The notes below the pieces were generated by a model that was not told the origin of the DNA, did no database searches, and saw only the letters and a program-made list of their open reading frames with translations. Made by a program: the position numbers and the translations under genes. Positions 1-5,091 of a DNA stretch of 5,091 nt are shown piece after piece; within the stretch, counting starts at the first letter, position 1, and every line of letters begins with the position of its first letter. Source of the stretch: an uncultured Eubacteriales bacterium (GTDB taxonomy: Bacteria > Bacillota > Clostridia > Oscillospirales > Acutalibacteraceae); the NCBI GenBank assembly GCA_902462035.1, contig CABQAC010000158.1, positions 1 through 5,091 on the forward strand, read 5' to 3'.

Positions 1-6
1 TCCTAT

Positions 7-53
7 GCCCTTTTAGGGCTCGTTCATGCCACCCGTTTTACGGGTGGTCATGA
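7..53 (+). other. Twin hairpins with identical TTTTA loops in the 5' leader
   Basis: Two adjacent stem-loops are visible. The first is GCCC-TTTTA-GGGC at 7-19. The second is much stronger: TCATGCCACCCG (24-35), loop TTTTA (36-40), then CGGGTGG (41-47), a bulged T (48) and CATGA (49-53), giving 12 base pairs. No T-run follows either one, so they are not ordinary intrinsic terminators. They lie upstream of the membrane protein gene and could belong to a structured leader RNA or to the 3' end of something outside the window. Function unknown. Confidence 0.45.
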
Positions 54-67
54 CTTTGCGGCGGAAA

Positions 68-93
68 TTGATTTTGCTGCGGTACTGTATAAT
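68..93 (+). promoter_or_regulatory. Candidate promoter for the DUF2238-like gene
   Basis: A perfect -10 box TATAAT lies at 88-93, with TTGATT at 68-73 as the nearest -35-like hexamer. The 14-base spacing is shorter than the usual 16-18, so the -35 assignment is weak. A start near position 100 would give a leader of about 40 bases before the gene and would exclude the two hairpins upstream from this transcript. Confidence 0.35.
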
Positions 94-140
94 TCTATTG
101 CTGGGGAAAACACTACGAAACGGAATGTTTACACGATGGA

Positions 141-701
141 ATGGGGGCGGCTTTTATGCCTGTTTGGCTTCTGATTGTTTATGGTATCGTATCTGCTATG
201 TGTATTTTTTCCGCGGTAAAATTATTTTCACAAGACAAAAAGATATACGCAAAATCAGCGTTAGCCGCCTACTTTTTCTATCTGGCGGTTTTTCTTGCGA
301 TCTGGATTTTTCAGATCCATGTTCCGTCTTATCTATTGCTGCTTACAATGCTGACAATTCTAGGCGCATGCTTTTTTGGCCATTATTTGGGTGGCTATAC
401 CAAATCAAAAACCTTCGACCGCTATCTTCATGGGTTTGGTTCTTTTTCTTTTGCCTTACTGACGTATTGCGTTGTGGACCATTATGTGAATACAGGCGGT
501 TCTTTGCTGTTTCGGGCTTTATTTGTTTTTTTGACCGGCAATACCCTTGGCGTTTTCTTTGAACTGATTGAAATGGTAAGCGACGGGAAGCATTCCGTAA
601 AAAGCCAAAAAGGGCTTCAGGACACCGATATGGATATGTTGTTTAATTTGATGGGTTCTCTCCTTGCCGGCGTTTTCGCATACTTTTGGTTGTTGCAATA
701 A
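141..701 (+). CDS. DUF2238/YjdF-like integral membrane protein
   Basis: The product is a hydrophobic 186-residue protein with about six membrane helices, at roughly residues 6-28, 36-57, 61-81, 97-113, 120-143 and 165-185. It has no cleavable signal peptide. Three motifs resemble the DUF2238 (E. coli YjdF-type) inner membrane family: FDRYLHGFGSF at 92-102, FELIEMVSD at 140-148, and GLQDTDMDMLF..GS near the C-terminus (158-173). The last is the D-T-x-x-D-M signature of that family. The conserved His, Glu and Asp residues sit at helix ends and could bind a metal, but the biochemical role of the family is not known to me. ATG 141 gives the longest form. ATG 156 (start MPVWLL) is also possible, and neither has a good ribosome binding site. 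The gene appears monocistronic: a TATAAT box lies before it and a strong terminator follows 65 bases after the stop. A VanZ-like relative is the alternative. Confidence 0.75.
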   Translation: MGAAFMPVWLLIVYGIVSAMCIFSAVKLFSQDKKIYAKSALAAYFFYLAVFLAIWIFQIHVPSYLLLLTMLTILGACFFGHYLGGYTKSKTFDRYLHGFGSFSFALLTYCVVDHYVNTGGSLLFRALFVFLTGNTLGVFFELIEMVSDGKHSVKSQKGLQDTDMDMLFNLMGSLLAGVFAYFWLLQ

Positions 702-765
702 ACGGCCCTCGTTTCTTTTCAGCCGTGTTCATGCCTATACGAGAATCGCATCGCGAATGAACGTA

Positions 766-800
766 CAAACCCCGTCCGTTTTTTGGGCGGGGTTTGTTTA
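766..800 (+). terminator. Intrinsic terminator after the DUF2238-like gene
   Basis: The arms CAAACCCCGTCC (766-777) and GGGCGGGGTTTG (785-796) form a 12-bp stem with one G-U pair and a 7-base T-rich loop. TTTA and a second T-run (807-813) follow. A smaller inverted repeat, GTTCAT (727-732) with ATGAAC (757-762), lies between the stop codon and this stem. The terminator separates the membrane protein gene from everything downstream. Confidence 0.85.
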
Positions 801-1257
801 TTCGGCTTTTTTTAAGAAGGGAATCTGGGCTTAATCCGCTAATCCAGCAAGGTATTCACCGTACCGCGGGTTACGGCTGGGTCCTCTTTAATTCCAACGA
901 TGCCGTCTTTGACTGTTGCGGAATCCCTTTTTATCATATCCGAACAGGCATTTGACGTATGTTTGTTACTGGATTTCTCTTTTAAACCACGAGAAAAAAG
1001 AACCTTATATGGTTTCCTATGTTATACGGAATAGAACAGGGCTTTGCAACCGAATGGGCGAGCCAAACACTATTTTATAACGACAGATAATAACAAACGG
1101 CTGGAAAAAATAATCCCTGTAACCACTGATTTTCCGGCATTTTATTTCTGTGTTCCGGCAAATAGTGGCAGCGTCTCGCTAGACCTCATATCATACAAAT
1201 GGAGGCAGCATATCGCGCGACGAAAAAGGCTTTTTGCTTGCTTCCAATTGAAAATAT
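801..1257. other. Long intergenic region without a convincing gene
   Basis: This stretch between the terminator and the ribosome binding site of the DUF11 gene shows no recognisable gene, RNA or mobile element. Short open frames on both strands lack ribosome binding sites. One stop-free minus-strand stretch is listed separately. Near the right end, CATATCATA at 1187-1195 fits the CATAnnnTA form of a sigma-K -10 box, but no AC-containing -35 lies at the right distance. A short leaky hairpin, CCGTACC/GGTTACGG, lies at about 860-877. No consensus sigma-A promoter for the downstream gene is obvious. Confidence 0.5.
839..1021 (-). pseudogene. Possible minus-strand coding remnant
   Basis: This frame is open for about 60 codons on the minus strand and ends at TAG (839-841). 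Its C-terminal part from an internal ATG at 937-935 reads MIKRDSATVKDGIVGIKED and then PAVTRGTVNTLLD: hydrophilic, balanced and protein-like in composition. There is no good start codon further upstream, since a TAA precedes the frame, and no ribosome binding site before the internal ATG. It may be the decayed end of a lost gene, or chance. I do not recognise the family. An open frame of this length is not rare by chance, so the call is weak. Confidence 0.2.
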
Positions 1258-1264
1258 AGAGGTG
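1258..1264 (+). promoter_or_regulatory. Ribosome binding site of the DUF11 gene
   Basis: AGAGGTG lies 10 bases before ATG 1275, a good Shine-Dalgarno match at normal spacing. It fixes the start of the large gene and confirms that the protein begins MATISGRV, with no upstream signal peptide in frame. Confidence 0.7.
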
Positions 1265-1274
1265 CTTTAATCGA

Positions 1275-3500
1275 ATGGCCACCATATCAGGAAGGGTAGT
1301 ATTCGACAGGAATAGAACCGCCGCCATAGACGCGGGCGATGCAGGGCTTGCGAATATTCCCGTCATTCTTCAAAATATCAATACGGCCGCGAGGCTTACC
1401 GTTTTAACGGATTCCTCCGGCAATTACGCTTTTCTCAATGTGCCCAACGGCAATTATCGGATCGTGGAATCCTATGGGACCCTGGGCGGGGTTTCCACGC
1501 CGGGGGATTTTTCCGCAGCGGTACCGGGGAATGTTCCTCAAGGGGTGAACCCTCCCATCAGCGCTGCGGTCAATCCGCCGCTCGGCTCCACCAATCTCGA
1601 TTCTGTTACACCGGATACGCTTTTGATTACGGTATCCGGTGCGGATTTGATCAACCAGAATTTTCTCAATGGACCGGTCATCTATACGCCGATTCAGGCA
1701 ATTTTGGATCCCTGCGCCATCATCGCCGGCGACAATCTAATCAATGCTGCCGATGAAGGAACGTTCGGTGCTTTCCCGCAGGAGACACCGGCCAACACCG
1801 GCGCGCCAACCGAGCCCTATCCCAGAGTCACGCCTGACTTCACTTATGTTCTGCCCAATCCTGCTGTCTACGCGCCGCTGGGCGGAGAATACACGGTGCA
1901 GAACATCATGAACAACTCCATGAGCACGGAAATCGGCGCGTGGTGGCGCATTGCGGATCACACGGTGGGCAACGAAACCGGGCGGTTTATGGTGGTAAAC
2001 GGATTTAATCCCGGCGCGGTCTTTTTCCGGGATACGGTGGTGGTGCAGCCGAACACCAATTATCTGTTCACTTCCTGGATCCTCAACCTATTCAAGGTCA
2101 CCGGATACCCCAATCCGGAACTAGGCGTGCGCATTTTGGATGAAAGCGGCGGCATTTTGTACAGCGCAACCCTTGGAGCGCTGATTCCCGTCAATGTGAA
2201 CGCGCCGGAATGGAAACAAATCGGCAGCGTCATCAATTCCCGGAACAACACCAGCTTGACGATCGAGTTTTTAAGTGAAGGTCCGGAAGTAATCGGCAAC
2301 GACTACGCCATCGACGATGTCGCATTGAACGCCATCATGGTCCCCCAGTTCATACCCGTTAAAACCGTCGACCGGCAAACCGCAGACGTGGGGGAAATCG
2401 TCAATTACACCGTAACACTGACCAACTCCTGCCAAAGCCCCCTAACCAATGTATTTTTTCAGGATACAGTCCCGAACGGCCTGTCCTTCGTTCCAGGAAG
2501 CGTATTCGTAAACGGTACAACCGACCCGGGAGCGGATCCAAACGTTGGATTTTCACTTCCTAACGTTCCCGGCGGAACAGCCGTCACCGTTGAGTTCGCA
2601 GCTCTGGTGACCCGGGTCCCGACGCCCAATCCAGTTCTGAACAGCGCGAACATCACCTACTCATACACGCCGGTAGAGGGCGGTATCCCGGGCGTTTTCA
2701 ACGTGACCTCCAACGAGGTACCGGTAGAAGTGGGCGCATTGGCGGATGTTTCCGTAATGAAAACAGCCTCCCCCAGCCCGGCAGTTCCTGGGAATATACT
2801 GACCTATACTGTCACCGTAACAAATGCAGGGCCGTCGTCCTCTGAAAATGTTGTATTGATGGACGATGTTCCCGCCAGCCTTTTAAATGCGGAATATTCC
2901 ACCGACGGCGGCATCACCTTCCTGCCCTGGAGCGGCTTCTTATCCCTGGGTACCGTTGCGGCAGGCGAAAGTCAAATCATCCTGATCCGAGGGACGATCA
3001 GCCCTGACGATTCTGATGTGATTGTCAATACCGTTGTGACGAGCAGCGATACGCCCGATCCGAATCCGGACAACAACACCGCAACGGTGGATACGCCTGT
3101 TCGGCAGGAGGGTGCGGATCTTTCCATACAAAAGACAGCGAATCCCAATTATGCGGTTCGGTGTCAGTATCTGACCTATACGCTGATCGTTTCCAACGCC
3201 GGTCCGGCAGCGGCGGAACAGGTTGTGGTTACGGACCATATGCCCCCCGAATTATGCAATCCGATTTTTTCAACAGATAATGGAAAAACATGGAGCTTAT
3301 GGACCGGGAGTATCCATCTAGGATCCCTTGCAGCGGGAGGAACCGCAATCATATTAGTGGCTGGTACCGTCAGTCCGTGTGCGAAAAGTTGTATCCGGAA
3401 TATTGCTACTGTTTCTTCCCTGACACTGGATCCCAACGCGTTTAACAATACGTCTTGTGTAATAGTAAATGTAAAGAATGACTGTTTGTGCGATAAATAA
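1275..3500 (+). CDS. Modular SdrD-B/DUF11-repeat surface-type protein
   Basis: The product has 741 residues and is built of beta-sandwich modules. Residues 3-75 form an SdrD-B/Cna-B-like domain (SGRVVFD...GLANIPVILQN...TDSSGNYAFLNVPNGNYRIVE), with an extension to about 135. Residues 203-352 look like a carbohydrate- or galactose-binding-like jelly roll that occurs beside DUF11 modules (key pieces GRFMVVNG, VVQPNTNYLFTSWI and GNDYAIDDVAL). Three DUF11 repeats follow at about 358-485, 489-608 and 613-735, each with a Y-T-(V/L)-x-(V/L)-(T/S)-N core. There is no signal peptide, LPXTG, S-layer or choline-binding domain and no membrane helix, although such modules usually act outside the cell. Seven of nine cysteines lie in the last repeat and tail (C630, C661, C702, C706, C728, C737, C739), ending DCLCDK. 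A disulfide-linked spore coat or exosporium protein made in the mother cell would fit this, but that is inference. Secretion by an unrecognised route is the alternative. The start is set by AGAGGTG 10 bases upstream. Confidence 0.88.
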   Translation: MATISGRVVFDRNRTAAIDAGDAGLANIPVILQNINTAARLTVLTDSSGNYAFLNVPNGNYRIVESYGTLGGVSTPGDFSAAVPGNVPQGVNPPISAAVNPPLGSTNLDSVTPDTLLITVSGADLINQNFLNGPVIYTPIQAILDPCAIIAGDNLINAADEGTFGAFPQETPANTGAPTEPYPRVTPDFTYVLPNPAVYAPLGGEYTVQNIMNNSMSTEIGAWWRIADHTVGNETGRFMVVNGFNPGAVFFRDTVVVQPNTNYLFTSWILNLFKVTGYPNPELGVRILDESGGILYSATLGALIPVNVNAPEWKQIGSVINSRNNTSLTIEFLSEGPEVIGNDYAIDDVALNAIMVPQFIPVKTVDRQTADVGEIVNYTVTLTNSCQSPLTNVFFQDTVPNGLSFVPGSVFVNGTTDPGADPNVGFSLPNVPGGTAVTVEFAALVTRVPTPNPVLNSANITYSYTPVEGGIPGVFNVTSNEVPVEVGALADVSVMKTASPSPAVPGNILTYTVTVTNAGPSSSENVVLMDDVPASLLNAEYSTDGGITFLPWSGFLSLGTVAAGESQIILIRGTISPDDSDVIVNTVVTSSDTPDPNPDNNTATVDTPVRQEGADLSIQKTANPNYAVRCQYLTYTLIVSNAGPAAAEQVVVTDHMPPELCNPIFSTDNGKTWSLWTGSIHLGSLAAGGTAIILVAGTVSPCAKSCIRNIATVSSLTLDPNAFNNTSCVIVNVKNDCLCDK
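2346..3479 (+). repeat. Three tandem DUF11 modules within the large gene
   Basis: The modules cover about 2346-2729, 2739-3098 and 3111-3479. Modules 2 and 3 are closest to each other. They share (A)D(V/L)S(V/I)xKTA at the start, LTYT then VTNAGP/VSNAGP, FSTD/YSTDGG, an aromatic W-x-G segment, LG(T/S)(V/L)AAG, and I-x-G-T-(I/V)-S-P. Module 1 is more divergent (NYTVTLTNSCQSP) and lacks the STDGG/W segment. The repeats are recognisable as protein but not as near-identical DNA, so they are old duplications. Confidence 0.75.
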
Positions 3501-3545
3501 ATTCTAACCGTTTATCTATGGGTTTTTAAATATGTTTTTTTTAAA

Positions 3546-3563
3546 ATAGTCAAGATAGTCAAG
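3546..3563. repeat. Tandem 9-bp direct repeat ATAGTCAAG x2
   Basis: Two perfect adjacent copies of ATAGTCAAG lie about 45 bases after the DUF11 stop. On the minus strand each reads CTTGACTAT and so contains a TTGACT hexamer like a -35 box. An A/T-rich stretch with TATTTA or TTTAAA at 15-17 bases follows, so an antisense promoter is conceivable. No gene lies in that direction. Confidence 0.4.
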
Positions 3564-3647
3564 CGAATCAACTCGCAACACTATACCAATTTCGGGTGTT
3601 CTTATAGCAATTAAATCCCAGCAAGCCTGCGTAAAAACAGAGTAAAT

Positions 3648-3682
3648 AAAAAAACGCCGATATAAAATCGACGCCTTTTTTT
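3648..3682 (-). terminator. Second tRNA terminator, possibly bidirectional
   Basis: On the minus strand, CGTCGAT and ATCGGCG (plus positions 3673-3667 and 3661-3655) pair over 7 bases with one G-U and a 5-base loop, followed by seven T. On the plus strand the same stem has one C-A mismatch but is also followed by T7. It could therefore end readthrough from the tRNAs and also stop the convergent DUF11 transcript, which has no better terminator of its own. Confidence 0.6.
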
Positions 3683-3693
3683 CTGCCAAAGGC

Positions 3694-3731
3694 AAAAAAA
3701 TAAGTCGGAGCAAAGCGGACTTTGCTCCGAC
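3694..3731 (-). terminator. Primary terminator of the tRNA-Ser operon
   Basis: A perfect 12-bp inverted repeat, GTCGGAGCAAAG (3704-3715) and CTTTGCTCCGAC (3720-3731), has a 4-base loop. On the minus strand it is followed by TTATTTTTTT, a classic intrinsic terminator. It begins one base after the CCA end of tRNA-Ser(GCU) and serves the minus-strand tRNA transcript. Confidence 0.88.
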
Positions 3732-3732
3732 G

Positions 3733-3822
3733 TGGCGGAGAAGGAGGGATTTGAACCCTCGCGCCAGTTGCCCGACCTACTCCCTTAGCAGGGGAGCCTC
3801 TTCACCACTTGAGTACTTCTCC
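3733..3822 (-). tRNA. tRNA-Ser(GCU)
   Basis: The minus strand folds as a class II tRNA of 90 bases including the encoded CCA (plus 3733-3735). The acceptor GGAGAAG pairs with CTTCTCC, and the discriminator is G, as usual for serine. The anticodon stem CTCCC/GGGAG encloses loop CTGCTAA, giving anticodon GCU (plus 3787-3789) for AGC/AGU codons. The long variable arm (GTCGG/CTGGC with wobble pairs) and the T arm GAGGG-TTCAAAT-CCCTC confirm the serine type. It is the second tRNA of the pair and is followed directly by the terminator. Confidence 0.97.
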
Positions 3823-3866
3823 GTGTAAAGTCTATTTCATTCACTTTTATATGAAAGAGGGCTGGT

Positions 3867-3954
3867 TGGCGGAGGGGAAGGGATTCGAACCCTTGGCTCT
3901 TGACGAGTCACTAGTTTTCAAGACTAGCTCCTTAAACCGCTCGGACACCCCTCC
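3867..3954 (-). tRNA. tRNA-Ser(UGA)
   Basis: A class II tRNA of 88 bases including the encoded CCA (plus 3867-3869). The acceptor GGAGGGG pairs with CCCCTCC, with discriminator G. The anticodon stem CTAGT/ACTAG holds loop CTTGAAA, giving anticodon UGA (plus 3918-3920), which reads UCN codons, mainly UCA. The T arm is AAGGG-TTCGAAT-CCCTT, and a long variable arm with GACTC is present. It is the first tRNA after the promoter. A 44-base spacer with a small TTTCAT/ATGAAA hairpin separates it from tRNA-Ser(GCU). Confidence 0.97.
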
Positions 3955-3972
3955 CTGTTAAGTCGCTGAATT

Positions 3973-4001
3973 ATGATACCATAGGGGGAAGGATTTGTCA
4001 A
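3973..4001 (-). promoter_or_regulatory. Strong sigma-A promoter of the tRNA-Ser operon
   Basis: On the minus strand TTGACA (plus 4001-3996) and TATCAT (plus 3978-3973) are separated by exactly 17 bases. A TG one base before the -10 makes an extended -10. This is a near-consensus housekeeping promoter, as expected for stable RNA. Transcription should begin near 3966, about a dozen bases before the first tRNA. Confidence 0.92.
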
Positions 4002-4099
4002 CTTATTTTCACCGTTTTTGCCCCGGTTTATACGGCGGCCTGCACAGCGAAGAATAGGCGCGCATTTTCTTTTTTGCGGCAAAGATGAAATCTGAGCTT

Positions 4100-4111
4100 A
4101 AAATGCATTTT
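4100..4111. repeat. 12-bp perfect palindrome AAAATGCATTTT
   Basis: A perfect A/T-flanked palindrome lies between the tRNA promoter and the end of the SpoIID-like gene. It could be an operator-like site or chance. The short gene-free stretch around it (4002-4124) shows nothing else convincing. Confidence 0.35.
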
Positions 4112-4124
4112 GCCATCCGGCTGC

Positions 4125-4160
4125 CGCGCATGGGCCCGTCGTACGACGGGCCCATGCGCG
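4125..4160. repeat. 36-bp perfect palindrome abutting the SpoIID-like stop codon
   Basis: CGCGCATGGGCCCGTCGT is followed directly by its exact reverse complement, making 36 bases without a mismatch, centred between 4142 and 4143. As RNA it would fold into a 16-bp, very GC-rich stem with a GUAC loop. It begins immediately after the stop codon of the minus-strand gene, so it probably protects or ends that mRNA. No T-run follows on either strand, so it is not a standard intrinsic terminator. The TTA of the stop also lies in the loop of a smaller CGCG-TTA-CGCG repeat (4157-4167). Confidence 0.8.
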
Positions 4161-5091
4161 TTACGCGGCCGAAACCAGCGTGGTACCTGGGTAATACCAT
4201 TGCAGAATTTCCCGATAATTGGAGCCTTGGCGGGCCATGTAATCCGCGCCGTATTGGCTCATGCCCACCCCGTGGCCATAGCCCCGAACGGTAAAAGAAA
4301 ACCGGCTGTCCTCGTACTTTAAATCAAAATCGGCGGACCGAAGGGAAAAGATTGACCGGATCTCCAACCCTGTAAAAGATTGGCCGCCGATGACAGCCTG
4401 GGTTACCATGCCCGATTCGGTGCGGGCAAGCGCCCCCACCCATTTGGACGGGTCGGTGTCAAAGGTTAGGGAATCTTGTTTCTGGAGCATCCTCGCTTTA
4501 AACTCATCGGCGGAGAAAGATGCGTTTGATAAATAATCCGGCGCCTGCACATCGCCAGGGCTGGCCACGGGCACCAAATAATCCACCTCGTTGCCCCACA
4601 CGTCTTTGGCTGCTTCGGTCGTTCCGCCGGAGATGGCATAATAGGTGGTCGTGGCCGCTTTGCCATCGTATTCCAGCAATTGCAGCGCCACACTGTCCAC
4701 AATTGTAGTCAGCTTTTGATAATAGGCGTCGAATTGTTCTCCCCAGGCGCTCTGCATTTTTTCTTTGGTGGTATAAATCCACCATTTTTGGGTGTCGCAC
4801 TCGAAGTCCGCCCCCTTTAGTTCCGGCGATGGATTGGCCCGCTGAGCGGCGCGTTTGCTGCTGTATACCGTGTAGGCGGCCACCGCCTGAGCCTTGAGAG
4901 CTTCTTCATGATAGGTCAGCGGCATTTCGGAAATGACGGCGCCGTACAAAAATTCCCGGTCGGGCACTGTAATAATTTCGCCGGTGGCACCGTCCAAAAT
5001 TTGAAAGGAGTCGTACTGTGTCTGTGCCAAGGGCGCGCCGGATGCCGCGGGAGACGCGCTTTCGACCGGCGGATGCTGCGAATCGCCGCCC
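4161..5091 (-). CDS. SpoIID/LytB-domain protein, 5' end outside the window
   Basis: The frame runs open to the window edge, so this is a 3' part of at least 309 residues. A TTG at 5030 could be mistaken for a start, but it has no ribosome binding site, and the 20 codons before it encode a Pro/Ser/Ala-rich linker (DSQHPPVESASPAASGAP). SpoIID proteins are lytic transglycosylases that cut denuded peptidoglycan during engulfment in sporulation. Counting from 5030, SEMPLTY-HEEALKAQAVAA (34-52) is the family core, and E35 aligns with the catalytic glutamate. SGGTTEAAKDVWG (134-146), GYGHGVGMSQYGA (250-262) and YYPGTTL (279-285) complete the domain. An N-terminal membrane anchor probably precedes the linker. 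Oddly, only C78, H41 and H253 are present, too few for the Cys/His zinc site reported in some SpoIID structures, and the usual H/Y-S-T-S-G-G region reads YYAISGG. It may be SpoIID itself or a paralogue acting on germination or vegetative wall; the context does not decide. Confidence 0.9.
   Translation of the reverse strand, partial: GGDSQHPPVESASPAASGAPLAQTQYDSFQILDGATGEIITVPDREFLYGAVISEMPLTYHEEALKAQAVAAYTVYSSKRAAQRANPSPELKGADFECDTQKWWIYTTKEKMQSAWGEQFDAYYQKLTTIVDSVALQLLEYDGKAATTTYYAISGGTTEAAKDVWGNEVDYLVPVASPGDVQAPDYLSNASFSADEFKARMLQKQDSLTFDTDPSKWVGALARTESGMVTQAVIGGQSFTGLEIRSIFSLRSADFDLKYEDSRFSFTVRGYGHGVGMSQYGADYMARQGSNYREILQWYYPGTTLVSAA

Noticed and set aside
20..60. Fragment of a yybP-ykoY manganese riboswitch
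   Set aside because: The end TCATGACTTTGC vaguely recalls that element, but the conserved GGGGAGTAG and GCGAGACC pieces are not seen.
26..562. 178-codon plus-strand open frame overlapping the membrane protein gene
   Set aside because: It overlaps the DUF2238-like gene in another frame, is rich in Cys, Arg and Phe without motifs, and starts inside the leader hairpin.
1044..1076. Sigma-A promoter TTGCAA/TATTTT upstream of the DUF11 gene
   Set aside because: The spacing is 21 bases, too long for a normal promoter.
1044..1259. 71-codon plus-strand frame ending at the ribosome binding site of the DUF11 gene
   Set aside because: It would need a TTG start without a Shine-Dalgarno site, and the composition is not protein-like. 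A leader peptide cannot be fully excluded.
3516..3713. 65-codon minus-strand frame after the DUF11 gene
   Set aside because: It begins inside the tRNA terminator and reads through the second one; no ribosome binding site and no recognised family.
4009..4322. Small open frames on both strands around the palindrome
   Set aside because: They arise from the palindrome and from shadows of the SpoIID-like gene; no ribosome binding sites or motifs.
5028..5030. TTG as the start of the SpoIID-like gene
   Set aside because: The frame stays open to the window edge with a typical low-complexity linker, and no ribosome binding site precedes the TTG.

Overview
The window reads like chromosome from an anaerobic, endospore-forming Firmicute, probably a clostridial/Oscillospiraceae-type organism. 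The evidence is a SpoIID-family protein, two serine tRNAs with encoded CCA ends, a strong TTGACA/TATCAT promoter, and Gram-positive-style intrinsic terminators. No mobile element, CRISPR array or rRNA is visible.

Left part (1-800, + strand). A short leader holds two hairpins that share a TTTTA loop, followed by a TATAAT box. Next is a gene for a six-helix membrane protein that resembles the DUF2238/YjdF family. It is closed by a clear GC-rich terminator at about 766-800.

Middle (801-3500, + strand). About 470 bases have no convincing gene, apart from a doubtful minus-strand coding remnant at 839-1021. They lead into a 741-residue modular beta-sandwich protein: an SdrD-B-like domain, a carbohydrate-binding-like domain and three DUF11 repeats. 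It has no signal peptide and no wall anchor, and seven of its nine cysteines lie in the last repeat. This is the most unusual gene in the window. A role on the spore or cell surface is inferred, not shown.

Right part (3501-5091, - strand). Reading leftwards from the window edge there is a SpoIID/LytB-domain gene whose 5' end lies outside the window. Then come a 36-bp perfect palindrome touching its stop codon and a near-consensus promoter with tandem tRNA-Ser(UGA) and tRNA-Ser(GCU). Two stacked terminators follow, and they face the convergent end of the DUF11 gene. The tRNA unit is self-contained. I found no clear sign of a new multi-gene system; the best leads are the DUF11 protein, the SpoIID homologue that lacks Cys/His zinc ligands, and the palindrome.
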